This document shows, in pieces, positions 13,059-26,400 of a stretch of DNA of 64,000 bases. Origin of the DNA: Aldrovandia affinis. Taxonomy: Eukaryota > Chordata > Actinopteri > Notacanthiformes > Halosauridae. Location of the stretch: contig JAINUG010000015.1 of NCBI GenBank assembly GCA_029706075.1, positions 3,197,154 through 3,261,153 on the forward strand, written 5' to 3'. A program made the position numbers and the translations under genes. Below the pieces are notes generated by a model, which did not search any database, was not told where the DNA came from, and saw only the letters and a program-made list of their open reading frames with translations. How positions within the stretch are numbered: the stretch's first letter is position 1; each line of letters begins with the position of its first letter.

Positions 13059-13480
13059 AAGTACCAGATTTACTAAAGGAATGTGACTGGTTTTTGAACG
13101 CAAAAGCAGTCAAGACAACGAAGCAATATCTACGTCAGATTTACTAAGTGGTCGCAAGGGGTAAAGTCGCTATTAGGATGCAATTTGCAGGGGTTAAATC
13201 ACGTTGAATCTGTTCATGCAAATGGATACCTGGGGTGAACATGTTAAAACAGGGTGGAGATTTTGTCAATTAGATTAAGTATTCCATCTGATTTACTAAA
13301 ACATGCCTTAATTGTGACTCTCCTCTTTGCATGAGAATTTAAAAAACACTAGAAACCACTTTATGAGCACTGATATCGCCTAGGTATTTCACACTTCCTG
13401 TTTTGTATTGCACTTTCCGAGATTCTAGTCGGAGTCCCAGCAATGCAAAACAAATAACCATAAATGTTGTTACCTGTCAC
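13059..13480. repeat. Possible Harbinger-like non-autonomous element fragment
   Basis: The motif CAGATTTACTAA occurs near 13065 and 13135, with a variant CTGATTTACTAAAA near 13290. Sequences of the form CAGATTTACTAAAGG followed by GCGCAA-type blocks are, as I recall, typical near the ends of fish Harbinger-type elements. I could not find a matching inverted end or a target duplication, so the call is tentative. Confidence 0.3.
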
Positions 13481-15409
13481 GACAGGTTTATTTTCAGGAA
13501 TACCTGTATCTACAGACAGTTAAGTCATAATTTTAATATGTTATGTTATACAGCATGTTAAGCAGATTAAATCATGGGGTATACAGTATATGAATTATAC
13601 CATTGTAGATTTGATTGAAAAGTTAACTGAATTTTAACATTTAACCATTATTTATATATTACTCTCTTTGTCCCACAGACCCCCAAATGACCTTCCAGAA
13701 CCACTGATTTGAAATGGCCAATCACATTCCTCAATGTGATAATGAATATGGCTGAATATTTATTCAAATTTCCAGGCCTGCTGAAAGATACACATTTTAG
13801 ACTTGGAATTCCAGTTCAGGCCCTGCTTTCTGAATAAGCCACCACTTTCTGGATATTTCGCACCTGACTGTGGAAAGATATTGAGAAAACAGAACATCAG
13901 CATCCTGTTAAAGTGATTAATGGTATCTGGTGTAACAGGACCCCTAATGTGTGTGACTAATAACAACAAATTAGGTATGCAAAACATGCCTTTCTGCTTA
14001 ACTACTGACTTAGTTGTCTGGTAATTTGTTTGGGCTGCAAACACACAGCTCCAACATGCTATTAAATTACACCATGTTATCCAATATTCAAATGCTTTCC
14101 TTCAAGCTATTTGCAGTAATCATGAGACCAGGGAGAGTGCAGTGTAATCTTAATCAAGGTCGGATAAACAAATGCTAATGTTGATGCTGAACTACGACAA
14201 GGTGTGAGCCATTAGCAGCTGTTCACAAGCCTCACATAGTCTCACAAGAGGGGAATTTAACATCAGGTGTGATCCTTAATTAATGTTAGTTTACATTTCA
14301 ATTTTAGAAAAAAAAATCTACCCTGCTACTAACTCCCTGTACCCTGTATCCAGAGTTGTAAATCCCCCTCCCCCTACTGGCAAGAGACATTTAGTCTGCT
14401 GTTAAAAGACTGTGGTTGCTAGCACAGGGAGCTAATTGAGCTCTTATCAAAAACAGAGGATGATGTCAGAGTCTACAAAGCTCAATGTGCACTTTACCCA
14501 CTCACATGCACAATAACACAATTATGCTTAATGCCACTGAAATTATGGTATTTATCACCAGAATGTTCCCTCAATCACTGCCAGAAGAATGTTTCGAACA
14601 TATTGATCTACCTCAGCAATTGGTCTATTTCTTAGGAATAGGTGACCAGTGCAGTAAAGTCCATATGAAATTCTCATAAGGCTAACAGATCTATAACCCA
14701 AACACTGATGAGACCTCTGACTCATAAACACTTGATAACGGCACACATAAACATAGCATTGAAGCAAAAGGCAAGAGGGCAGAAAAGTGACTGCTTGTCT
14801 GTGTAAAAGGAGGCATTTCTTATTCTGTGCAGGCAGTTAGGGTGAAGCACTCTTCTGTCATTCCCTGACATTATAGACTACTGCAACACCTTATTAAAGT
14901 TTGCTCAGGCTATTTTTTGGCAGCCTGCTGTCTCAAGCAAAGCATTTAGCACCATCGGATTGATACCAGCATATCAGTTTTATGCAAATACCATTTAGTT
15001 GTGAATGTCATTACTAGCCTTACTGAGCTGACAACCACACCTATCCTGTCTCTTTCACAGGTTTGCTGAGCCCAATATTGCTTTCTATTCTGGCTACCAG
15101 CCGTTACTTCAGCTACGAATCATACCCCCTCCCCCATGGTACTTCAGTTCAAGATGAACCTGAATGCATTCAACATTGGTTCTTAATTCACACTTGAAGC
15201 ATTTTCAATTGATTTATTTGTAAGTCACAGTTAAGGACAAATGATGATTGAATCTAGGGATAAGCAAGGGACCCTGTAGCATTCTCAGTCCATTACAATT
15301 CCCCTGTGCATCAACACTGATTCATTTTTATAAATGTGATCTTAGAATATCAAGGGATGTTTCCATGTGAATCCTTGAGTTACTGGTTGTCACTCAGTTT
15401 TAAAACACA
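13481..15409. other. Stretch without a recognised gene
   Basis: No recognisable coding region. At 14100-14290 the sequence is non-repetitive and less AT-rich than its surroundings, which could be conserved regulatory DNA or chance. Confidence 0.5.
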
Positions 15410-15485
15410 TTGGTACATCAACCTTGTATTGAGCAGGGCAATTTCCAAATCAAGACTCGAACCTGCAACATTTTGGATAGAACTG
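15410..15485 (+). repeat. Fragment of a dispersed teleost repeat (tail portion)
   Basis: GACTCGAACCTGCAACATTT (15453-15472) followed by TGG matches the end of the dispersed repeat seen more completely at 55.8 kb (block GATTTGAACCTG), preceded by a degraded GAGCAGGGCAATTTC block. Only the distal part is left. Confidence 0.5.
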
Positions 15486-16627
15486 CTGCTGCCCCAAGAA
15501 GTGATGGTCCGAGGGCTCCTTAAAGCTCTTTCTTTACTAATTCACAACAAGCCAGGACCTGCCAGGACTGTGTGTATGTTGATAGATATTTCCCTTTAAA
15601 TCAGTTATCCTCTGTACCTGAAATGTACTGCTGGATGAGAACTATATTACCGTACATCATGCTGAATGTGATTTTGTGAGTGTGTTTCTGCAACACATTC
15701 CTTGAAAAGTAAACAACATATAATTTAATATGCCAAGCAACATGCATATGTTTATTTCATATATTGCTGATGATGTCAAATATTTTATTCATGGCTTAAT
15801 AACCACAATAATAATGATAAATGTTTATATTAACATTTTAGACTTTCAAGTATCTGCTACTGCGCTGTATTTAACACAATTCACAATAGCAAGATCATAG
15901 ACAAATGTTGTCATCTTGAAACCAGTAAGAAAGACAGTATCAGACCAATGCTAAAAAGAAAGAAAATACTTGCTCCATGACAGCTTTTATAGTTTATATA
16001 TCAGTTAATTCCTTATCATAGCCTTAAAACATCAGGTTAGCTGCTCATACTCCTCTTTCTGACAACATAGAGATGAAAAATATATTATATTTTAATGTGT
16101 TGTCAGATCATGAACTAGTCGGCAGCTTACACATTTTAAATATCATTTGAAATGGACCTCAGGCTATAATTTTTAAATATACAAGACTTGTGATTTTAAA
16201 TGTAAGCACCAGCTTAGTATGCAATACACAGACCATCACAAATCCTTTACTAGTGATGTGGAAATACCACAATAATTATTTAGGGTCAAAATGCATTGAT
16301 ATTCATCCCAGGGATGTTGTGGCTACCATTTTGTTCACTATTTTACTCTAACCCCCAGCTCTTTCTAGAGAAAATGTCAGGGCTCCTTAGAGTTAATCAT
16401 GCCTACAGCAAAAATAATGATGGGCAAAGAGTAGTAATTGGACAAAATATGAGATCCATATTTTATATTCATTCTGGTCTGTCCTATTACTGATAATAAC
16501 CACTGAATAATGGGACTGGTGAGGAAAGATTTAACCTTCCCAGCATTGCCGATGATACATATGTGTAAGGGACTCATAATGCTAATGACGGCGTAAGGTT
16601 GGAGACTTCAATAAGACAAGAACAAGA
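15486..16627. other. Stretch without a recognised gene
   Basis: AT-rich DNA with no protein motif or transposon end that I can identify. Confidence 0.55.
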
Positions 16628-16730
16628 TACACACACACACACACACACAGAAAACATACACATGCACACAGACACACACACATACGTACATTCATCACAC
16701 ACATTCACAAACACACACACGCACACACGT
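16628..16730. repeat. (CA)n microsatellite, interrupted
   Basis: A pure CA run at the start is followed by interrupted CA-rich DNA with CATACA and TTCATC interruptions. Confidence 0.95.
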
Positions 16731-17039
16731 TAATTACACATTATTTAATAGAATTGATATACATAGCATAGCAATACAATGTGTGTGATGCTTAATTTGT
16801 AGTTAGACAATTTGTTCAGAGGCAAGAAAACTACCCATTGGTGATTTCACTGTGTTAATGTTTAAAAGCAATAAGAATAGCTTACACCTGTGTTTGGTGA
16901 AGCTAGTCAGTATAATCTGTGGCTGTTTTAATAGATTTTTCATTACTAAAAAATGTAAGATCTATTTACAGCTAAATATTTTACTGTATTATTATTAGCA
17001 GCACTACATTTTATAAATTAAAATGACCTAAATACATAT

Positions 17040-17180
17040 ATTTTCTGAATTAAACATATATACAGATGTATAGATATTTATGTAACTTGCTCAAAGGTAC
17101 ATTAGTAATGCCCCACTTGAGATTTTAATCTGCACCCTTCCTGTTAAAGCTGTTCCCAAACAACTATGTCACCCTAGCAA
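17040..17180 (+). repeat. Dispersed teleost repeat, tail portion
   Basis: The order of blocks is AACTTGCTCAAAGGTAC (17085-17101), GCCCCACTTGAGATTTTAA (17111-17129) and CTGCACCCTTCCTGTTA. It parallels the copy at 55.8 kb (AGCTTGCTCAAGGGTAAAAC, then CACTTAGGATTTGAACCTG). The conserved order identifies a diverged copy of the same repeat. Confidence 0.65.
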
Positions 17181-18439
17181 CAGTATTATAGATAATAGCT
17201 ACCTGATGGTTAATTTCTGCCATTGCCAAAGTCATTATTACAATATACTATCATTAATTCCATTCATCACAATGTGAATAAATTATATTAAAATAAAGTT
17301 GGTGAATAGATTATTTAATTATTTTCAGAAAGTTAATTGACTGTTTGTATTATAATTTATGTAGACAGGCAACCTACTTGATTAGTATGCATTGTAAAAT
17401 TAGGAATGTTGTTCCTGTCTTTGTTATCTGTTTAAGCCTAACCTGAACAATATCTCAAAATGTTGCATCTGCATCAAGATATAGAAGCACAAATCAATGT
17501 AATCAATATAATGACCTGTTCTCCCCGAAAATGTGTCAGAAGAACCAAATCACCATGACACCTGCTACAAAACGGCCAGGCATTGCGAGGCGTGTGTACA
17601 TATTGGGAGCATCATGCTTAAACATAAACTGTCAATAAATAGAAACACAGGTATTCCTCATATTCTTTCCTTCACGCAAAGTGGCATGAGTCTGTACATT
17701 CAATGCTCAGTTCTAATTGAACAAAACAGCAGCATTAATCATTTGGAGTGGTATTTCATGACTACCAATACAAGTTAAAGACGTGTATATTCTGACTAAA
17801 GACTATCACGGTTGAAAAGGTCATTTCCGATTTTGGTGATATATACTGAAAGAGAGCAGACCGATTTTAAAGAGCAATGCTTTGAGAAATATGCACAGTC
17901 TATTTTGTATGTAATATTACCAGTGTCTCTAATCTTTACTAGATGGGTCTTTCACTAGATAAGATAAAAGCATGGAAAAGTCAATGATACAGTAATGAAC
18001 TCATGTTTGTTCGGGACACATGAATACAGAGTAGTGCTGACTTCATACTACTACTGTGCATGCTGTGTTCAAGTTGCACACTTTGAACTCCTAATATCCA
18101 TACTCGTTAGGATGAGTCAGAATATAACCTAATATCATCAAATTAAGTATACCCCACTGTCGCTGTCGACAGAAAGCAACGTTATGAGGTTGGAATATGT
18201 TGAAAAAAGGCCAATCTATTTTTGTTTGGGAAGTTATTTTAGGGGCTCTGTGCTCTCAGGAATAAACCATTCTTACTTAAATAAATCTCCATGGTCTGAA
18301 TTCAATAGACTTGAGACAAAAGTATTGAGATAATCAGCATATTAAAGCCAACACTATAACCATATGTTAATTATGTAAATGATTCATTTTAATCAGCGAG
18401 AACCATGTAAAGAGTTACTGGGAATGCAAATGTAGGGAG
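17181..18439. other. Stretch without a recognised gene
   Basis: AT-rich, with no identified repeat. The 81-codon frame at 17533-17778 shows no motif. Confidence 0.55.
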
Positions 18440-18860
18440 TTATTAAAAATCTCATTAATATTCATCTTGGTCCTGTGCGTGAACGTATCCATCCGAACAG
18501 ATGAATTAATAGTTTGATGAAAGATGAAAGTGCTGGAGGGGAAGTCTGTGGGAAACCATCTGTCTTACTTTGTATCCCTCCCAGGCCTGTTCAGGGACGA
18601 CTACAAGTGAAAAAAGCCCATGGACAGGCAGGGGCTGTTTACGAGGTAGCGCAGATGAGTTCGGTGGGTCAACTGTTGGTCACTGACCGCTCCGATACCT
18701 GCTTTAACCTTCAGACAGAAGTGACCGGGAGTTCAAGCGCAAGGCTGTTAATTCAGTCCACTCAGATTGCTGAAGTGAAACCAAGGTTAAAAAATCTCAT
18801 TCATCTGATCAATCTACCAGGCCATTATCTTCACTGTCTGTGACCTGCGAGTGACCTTAA
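18440..18860. other. GC-richer block with a 109-codon open frame, identity unknown
   Basis: This 420-bp block is clearly less AT-rich than its flanks. A plus-strand frame of 109 codons begins at 18514 (MMKDESAGGEVCGKPSVLLC) and ends at 18843. I see no signal peptide, membrane segment or known domain, and no promoter or splice context decides its status. The frame may be open merely because the block is GC-richer. I treat it as unexplained sequence, possibly conserved non-coding DNA, not as a gene. Confidence 0.35.
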
Positions 18861-18921
18861 CTGCACACCCAAACACACAGGGTTCCAGGAACCATACAGA
18901 TAACACCCACCTTACCCACAA

Positions 18922-18957
18922 TGTATGTATGTATATATATATATATATATATATATA
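18922..18957. repeat. (TATG)/(TA)n microsatellite
   Basis: Three TATG-type units pass into about 28 bases of pure TA. Confidence 0.97.
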
Positions 18958-20672
18958 GACTCGCATAGTAGACATACTTACATGTTTGATTGTTTGTATA
19001 TAATGTGTTATTGAAATCAGCTTTTTTCAAAAAGTACAAAATCAGACTGCATAGTGGGACTCTCTGTAGGATTCCATCATTCTGAACACACACAACGTTC
19101 ATTCCTTATTTCATACACACACCTGACATTAGCCTCTCCTACATCAGCTTGCTGTTGTGGAAGAGCCCTGTGTGTTTCCTCTGCCCTCTGGTGCTGCTCA
19201 GCATGGCTCCATCCATAGACTTTCTCTTTGTATTGACCTGCCAGGCCCACCCCCCCCGCCCCAACCTGAATCCACACTTCAACAGCCTACTCTGTAGAGG
19301 CGCCCCTCTGCAGGAGAACAGGATAAAAAATGCACCCTTTCCTCATCTCTCCCATTACCCAATGGGAATTGCACCATGAAAAGAATAAAAAATGATTATG
19401 TAACTCTTGGGCATGGTCACGCTGTTGTTATTTATGAAATTGTGTTAGCCATTTATTTTTTGCATCTTTCATTGAAGTTGATTTGTTGTTTCTGTATCAT
19501 ATTTTATCAATAAGCTTTGAGCAAGCGCATTAATTTGGGTGATTTTAATATTCCCCAATTTTTTTTTATTATGAAGGGACCTGGGATTTGGAACCCCAAA
19601 TATGTATGTGGTGGTTAATAGAATGACAAATGCATCATTGTGGTTTCAAATTGAATTTAAGAATGACTGCTCTACTCAATATGGAAACATATTTTTCACA
19701 ATATCAGGACTAGTCCCTGAAGTCATTAATATGAAGTCAAGCTCGCAGACGTTGCATTTGTCACTGTACATTTGTCTCAGATTATTATTTATTTGTTTTT
19801 GAAACTGAGGGGCACCCCAAGACACATAGTATACTGGCTTCCTCACTGTGTTCATGGTCCTCTTATACCGTAGTGACCCAGGAGGGACACTGGCCAATCA
19901 AGCTACATCCCACCTCAGGCACATCAATACGCTCCAACTCCAGAAGCCACCCAGGGTCGGCCCAGAGCCTCATTGTGTTCCAATCAAAATTGGTGTCTCT
20001 AAGATCTGAAGGCAGATGTGAACATCTGGCCATGCAATAGCCTTCAATTTACAATGGTAATAGGGTCAGCATTTATACTCTTTCTATCTAAAGAAAGTCA
20101 CACTTTCACTTCCCACAATCCATTTCAACTGCAAGAGTTGAGAGGGCATTCGGTTCAGGGCAGCCGAACAGCACGCTCCTGAAATATTTGAAGATGCCAC
20201 CTAAATGTCATGTGTTAAATAAAGCTGGGGGGACTGTTTTTGAAGAAGACTGTATTGATATCACTGCACTCGTGTTGACATTGACAGAGAATGTTGGAAC
20301 CAGCTCATTACACAGCTACTGGCACAGTTAGGACAAGGGGCCGGGTGGCTGCAGAGGGCAGTAAATTACCTTTCACAACTTGTATGATAACTACATATAG
20401 CATTCAAAAGAATGATGCGGGTTGTCCCTCTGACATTTATTATTGATGGCCAGCAAGGCAAAATAACAGCCAGGCAAAATGTCCACATTCAACTGTAGCA
20501 CTGACTCTTTGCTAGATAGTTTTCAAGCAATTCCTCAACCATATAAAAATGTGTGTATTTGTATTTTGTGGTTACAAATGGAGAATGTGACAGAAATTAT
20601 ATGATATCATGGTGCATATTTAACTTTTTGTTTTGAATGCCAACATTTTATTCAACAACATTATTATGCAGT

Positions 20673-20677
<5 letters not shown>
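18958..20677. other. Stretch without a recognised gene
   Basis: No coding or transposon signature. A somewhat GC-richer part lies at 19120-19330 and another at 19840-19990. Neither gives a recognisable protein. Confidence 0.5.

Positions 20678-20721
<44 letters not shown>
20678..20721. repeat. (AT)n microsatellite
   Basis: About 44 bases of uninterrupted AT. It lies directly beside a tRNA-like SINE head on the minus strand. Confidence 0.98.
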
Positions 20722-20726
<5 letters not shown>

Positions 20727-20734
20727 TTTGAGTG

Positions 20735-20820
20735 GGTACATGCCATGTATTGAACCCAAGATGATCTTGCTGTAAGCAGTTGGCAGTACTGCTGTACCAC
20801 CACAGTTGAGCCCTGGTCAC
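20735..20820 (-). repeat. tRNA-derived SINE head (minus strand), partial
   Basis: Read on the minus strand, the sequence shows GTGGTGGTACAGCAGTACTG (A-box region). About 35 bases later comes CTTGGGTTCAATACATGG, close to the pol III B-box consensus GGTTCRANNCC. This spacing is that of a tRNA gene, but the cloverleaf arms do not pair well, so a SINE head is more likely than a functional tRNA. The neighbouring (AT)n tract may be the expanded tail of the insertion. Confidence 0.5.
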
Positions 20821-20821
20821 T

Positions 20822-22689
20822 CATACAACAAGAGAGGACCACAATTCTAACACCACATAGTACAAGAGAAATGTTTCTCCTCTGAGATGAATGCATTCCA
20901 TTCTCAGAGTAATCCTCATGCCCTCCTCAAAACTCTCAACATGAGGCATATGCTGTGAGACCAAAAGAAAAGATGGCTATGACACCTAATGCATAGTTTA
21001 TGTACCTTATCTGAAATGTGTTTTCTTCCTAATATGTTTGATTGCAGATCTAATAACAGCAGCCCTGAGGCCAGGTATTTATGTCAACAACAAATACACA
21101 AACCCATCCACAGCCTCAGCCTGAAGCGTGTGTTCATGCAGAGAGGTCTTACTGGTGTCTGCTCATTTGTATTCTCCAAGCTGGGATTTCCTTTGGCAGG
21201 TGCCATTTGATGCTAATTTTAATGGAGGGATTCAATAAAATTGGCTTAATTCAGCAGATTCTGATGACCTTCTTAGGATATACACCTGGTCTTCCGTATA
21301 TACTTGTTAACTATTTAGGCATTGAAGATCCTTCATCCGGTCTGACATATTACCATAATTATTTTAAATGCTTTGCTCTTTTCTGTCCATCTGCAAGAGG
21401 TTTGAGCACTGGCCTGCCTCTAATCTCCTTGATCAAATTAAAGGCAGAACATCTAAAGCAATCTAGTTCTTAGAGGGTTAATGCAAGACGCCCCAAATAA
21501 AAAAGGCCCTACATCAATTTCATCTGCCTTGGTGATGTGTGTATAGTGGCATTTGGTAATGACGGGAACATTCCAACAAATCAATAGTTATTTAATTCCC
21601 AACAAGCTCCTGAGTCCATTAAACCTGATTACATTCACCCATTTCAGCTGGGTGCAGTTATTTTTCCTACACAGGCACTTAATCTATAAAAGGAACTTAT
21701 GAGAACTTTCAAAAGCAATTTCAGCATCAATCAACATAGCATGCAAGGTGTGATTTGGCTGTAATTATTTATTGGACACGGACACCAGGTGCTGAACGCT
21801 GACCTTCACCCACAAATAAGACAACAATGCAACAAAACATGCCGAGGCAATGTCTTTGGGTGTACTTGTGTACTGTATGTGTTAAACATGATGGGGCAAT
21901 AGCAAACAAAGAAAAATCTGAAATTACGTGAATACCACTTCTTTTTTTAATCACAGGAGCAAAGGGGTTGTCAAGCATTGATCGATAGCATTCGACTCCA
22001 TTATATAAAGTATCAGTTCAAATATAAAATTAAGGTATTAAATATCAAAGGGATGAGGCTTTGTCTAGACAGCCCAGAAAATGCGTCTGTTTAATCAGCA
22101 ATACTGGGGTAAAGGTTGATACAGTATAAAGATATAAAATAAATAATAGTGAAATACAAAGGAAATCTGATATATGGGCCTGGCTGACAGGACTTGCTTG
22201 GTTTTCCATTGCAGTGACAAGGCTATAATAAATGATGTCACAAACATTTGAATAAGAGAATAGGTCAAATATATGTCAAAGTAGATGCCTAAGCAGTGCA
22301 CAGTATCCACTGTATTGTGTCCTCGTCATATTTACAGCTCCTGGACATTTTCACTCCAGGTAAGGATGTGCTCCAAGTACTATTGTCAACTTCAATTCAA
22401 GTAATGTAAGAAATTTGCAAACATTACTGATATAAATGTCAACAGTGACAGCAAGACTGTCAGTGGTGGCCTAAGCAGCAAAAACAGTTTACCACGGGTC
22501 TTCCATAAAAAATTTATGTTTTTGGCAAACGGGTATAACAAATGAAAACTGCACGTTACTATAGATGCAGTCAATATTCATGCAGTAGATATTATTAAAA
22601 TTAAAATAATGCAATTATTTTTTACTAATCCACTACCAGTTCAGCAGAAGTAATTTAAATTGTCATTTTGAAGGATCAGGACATTTATT
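20822..22689. other. Stretch without a recognised gene
   Basis: A 130-codon plus frame (21081-21473) and several shorter ones show no motif. I see no repeat family here. Confidence 0.55.
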
Positions 22690-22775
22690 CCACAGTTAAA
22701 TTTTTTTGTTATTTGGCAGACAATTTATCCAAAGCGACACACACGAGTGCATTAATATGGCTAGAGACCATTGCT
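22690..22775 (+). repeat. Dispersed teleost repeat, head portion
   Basis: TTATTTGGCAGACAATTTAT followed by CCAAAGCGACAC (about 22709-22740) matches the widespread fish repeat motif GGCAGACGCTTTTATCCAAAGCGACTTACA. A second copy of this motif is at about 50318-50355, inside the hAT element. Confidence 0.7.
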
Positions 22776-25434
22776 AGAGCTATCAAACAGTGAGATAGTC
22801 TAATCATCGTCATCATCATCGTTGTCAAAGTTTGTGCCACAAAACCTGTAATACACCAAGGAAATCCATCAACCACCCAATTTATTTAGATATTTTTTCT
22901 GAATGTACCCTATAGTTACTAGAATCTATGTAGTTCTTTTCAAAGGTGGCCCACCTTTTGCATTTGTCCACAAATTATTTCAGATTTCTGTATTTAATAT
23001 TAAAAAGGACAGTCAGAAACAGTGACTTGAATTTAGATTTCTTGTCTCATTGCCTCCTGTCATTTCGAAACACTGTCATCGCATTATTGAATGTTTAAAA
23101 TATATCCCATGCCTTCATTTCAAATGACAATTAGGTTCCTCTGCAGTATACTATTTCTGTATCATTCCCATAGGACTTATAAGCAAATAGAATGGGTGGC
23201 AGGAAAAGTAGGCTACACCTACAGGCTGCTGGTGGGGTCTCCCTGTCTGTGGTGAAATTCAGTGAGGGTGTGGGCGCGTTATAGTAATTATGCAAGAGTG
23301 GATATAAACAATAATTAGCCTACTCTGAATGAAAATAAAATATTGTCTCACACTGACTTTGTGCATACAAAACTATGATTATACATAATTATATTACTTT
23401 TTGTGAAAAATTACAACTTAAAAGGTGTAAAACAGGCATTTAATAATTCCAAGGCATAGGCTATGGTGCTATGACTGTGCATATATTGTAACCACATCTA
23501 GTACATATGCAGATATTATTTCTAAAATTCCCACACTCTGGCCCCTACTCTAAGCAATATCATGATAAGTTACTTTGCCGCCAGAACTGGTTGTGGGATT
23601 GCTGAGTCCCTGGAAAGGCTGGGATGGATAGCAAATCCCCTGCCCTGTGGTCAACCTCGAGAAGCAAAGGCATGAATGTTAAGCAGCCAGAGGATCAATA
23701 CAGGCGAATATAGCTCAACTACACCATTTGTTCAGCCATGAGAGATGTCAATACACAGATTAGGGTGATCCATCTTTTTGATTTCCTACTGTCTTCTCCC
23801 TGACTAAATGAGGGCTTTTGCTTGCATTAAAAGTGTTTGCTTTCTCAACCATAAAAATTCAAATTATTACTCTAAGTGCATCAGCGTTAAGTTGCTTGTA
23901 ACATGCACAATGGTTAAACCAGAAGATAAAGCATAAGGATACTCATAAGGATGAAGGACTCAGTGAAATGACATCATGTTTTAAACCTAACACTCTGCCA
24001 TTGCTGCAACTTAAGAGCAACGATAACTGGAATCACATACAGGAATCATTGGCAGCATAATCTAAGATGTTTTGATGTAATGAGTTACTGGTGGTACCAG
24101 GAGGTAATAGGAAAGATATGAAAAACAAGAGTCAGCATAGAATCATTTCAGAAATTCTTTCATGTTTCTTAAATGGAGTTCACCCAGTGAGGAAGCTCTA
24201 TCCATGTGCCTACATGTCATTGGATATAATTAAATTATTATTCCTGTTAATTTTGTACATAGCAAAAAGATAAAGTGCTGAATTGTTGGGCATTTCAAGA
24301 TCAATTTGTGGAACAGGATACCTTCAATGTGTTCATATGAATGGTTGCCATATGAAGTCATTAAATACATTAATATTTTGCCGTTAATGGTTTTGGATAA
24401 AATGGTCATTGGGATACTAATATTAAAGGGTAGAATGTGAAAAGACATACTTTAGACTATTAATTTGTGTGTGTACATGCACAACTACAAAAGTAAACAA
24501 ATACTGAATTAATAATGTGTGTGAAATTTGTTTGTTGATGAATGTGAAAGTTGTTTGTTGAAAATAACAAAAAAGTTGAAAAAAGCCCATTCAATTAATT
24601 ATTTTAGAAAAACTGGGAAGAAAAGCTTTGGCAGACTGAACAACCTTTAAAGGTTAGCAGAAATGTTATTAGGCATAGGACAGCACTGCTATATAATGAT
24701 GGGATCACTGAAATGCTGGCTCATTACCCCACTGAGTGACAAAAAGTGTAACTTTAGTCTTCTGTCTCTGCTATGAAAATGCATCAGGCACTGTTTTAGA
24801 AGTATTGGGTGACCAACATTGCTCTGATTGCATTTAGTCAACCCTTTCGAAAAGCAAAAGGTGCTTATGTAACCAATCACACCAGTAAAGTAACACCTAC
24901 AAAAGCAAGAAATAGCAGTGAGAAACCTAAACACCTGTTTATAGAGCACAACTGCATTAATCAGCTTATCCAAGGAAAGTAGGTTATTTTTATAAGGGCA
25001 GATCTTCAGATAGCAAGATGGCATGAGTGTGTGATGGAGATGTGGACTACCATAAATGCCTGTGCAAAACATTGTGTGGTGATTAGCCATCTGAATGTAT
25101 CCCAAAGACTGTATGGAGATTCATACAATACTATACTTTATTGCATGTTTATTTGAAAAGGCAAGGCCTTAGGGATATAGATAGGCAGGAGTGAATTGCA
25201 ACAATTCATGATTGTATTGCTTACCAAAAGGCAAGCATAAACACTGAATTAAAAAAAAGGAAAAGTCAACTATGACCACTTAATTAATAATATGGTAGCC
25301 AGATGAAATCAAAGATTTAAAGCTGTAGGTGTTTCATTGCTGAAATTGAAGCAGGAAGTTCTCACAAGATCACTGAGGCATAGAATCACCAACCCAGACA
25401 TTCTGTATGTATGTGCTGTAGGAATTCACAGCTT
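22776..25434. other. Stretch without a recognised gene
   Basis: A short ATC-type run lies at 22803-22823. Otherwise it is AT-rich unique-looking DNA. The 138-codon minus frame at 24689-25105 has no domain that I recognise. Confidence 0.55.
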
Positions 25435-25655
25435 GGGCGGCACGGTGGGGCAGTGGATAGAAGAAGATCCCGGGTTCAAATCTCGGCCGGGGCCTTTCTA
25501 TGTGGAGTTTGCATGTTCTCCCCGTATCCACGTGGGTTTCCTCCGGGTACTCCGGTTTCCTCCCACAGTCCAAAGACATGCACGTTAGGCTAATTGGAGA
25601 GTCTAAATTTGCCTGTAGGTGTGAGTGTGTGAGTGAATGGTGTGTGTGATCATTT
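25435..25655 (+). repeat. Teleost GGGCGGCACGGTGG dispersed repeat (tRNA-like head)
   Basis: The copy opens GGGCGGCACGGTGGGGCAGT (25435-25454) and carries a B-box-like GGGTTCAAATC (about 25471-25481). It continues with GGAGTTTGCATGTTCTCCCC (about 25505-25524), GGTTTCCTCCGGGTACTCCG (about 25534-25553), CCTCCCACAGTCCAAAGACA and TAATTGGAGAGTCTAAATT. These blocks are a repeat I recognise as extremely common in fish genomes. Compared with the usual form, a short stretch between the A- and B-box regions is missing. The good preservation suggests a younger insertion than the other SINE-like copies in the window. The 83- and 99-codon frames across it are artefacts. Confidence 0.85.
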
Positions 25656-26400
25656 TGAAAATGCTTCAACTACACTGAACTGTATTCACAAAACAATAGG
25701 TCATTTTTAAGGTCATGTTTTAAACTAGAATCTAATCTTTGAGCACCAATAAATATTATACGATTTAATACATATCAACACAATCCACATCCTTTTTGAA
25801 TGAATGTATTTAAAATTGCATACATACCATGTTACATTTTGGGGGGTTAATTTCAATTGAATTGTTTTACTATTCTAGGCACACAAGGCTTTGAAATCTA
25901 ATAACATTGATGAGCAGAGATCAGCTCAGTCAGCCTCATATTCTGCTCACTGATAAGTTATATAAGAGTTTTCTTCCACAATTAAGAATTATCAACACAG
26001 GTCACTTAAATTAGATTACAAACAAATTGAATGATCTCCTGAACACCACTGGTACTGTACTCCGTACTTCTTATATCATGCCATTTATATCAGAATGCTA
26101 TAAGAAGCTGTACTCCCATTGATTTCCCAAACACACACTCAGCCTCAGACACACATTAGTTAGAGCCTACTTTCAGTCCACTTTTGGCAATAATTGATTT
26201 TTTAAATACAAAAATAGTATAGCAAATTTTGTTGATTTCTGAACTTGTCAAATCGTGTTTGTCAACAGAAATTTGCTAGCAAATGTGAGTGAGTTAACAA
26301 CAAATGTTGACTGAATATAGACCTAAGTAGGTTTGACCTACAACCCCCCAAAGCAACAGCAACCTCAGTAATGCCTGACAAAACAGAGGTAAAACCCCAA
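25656..26400. other. Stretch without a recognised gene
   Basis: AT-rich, with no motif or repeat that I can name. Confidence 0.55.

Noticed and set aside
20735..20820. Possible functional tRNA gene on the minus strand
   Set aside because: A- and B-box-like motifs are present, but the acceptor and anticodon stems do not pair, which fits a SINE head better.
24689..25105. 138-codon minus frame
   Set aside because: Cys- and His-rich by composition but without a spaced zinc-finger pattern, and no homology that I recognise.
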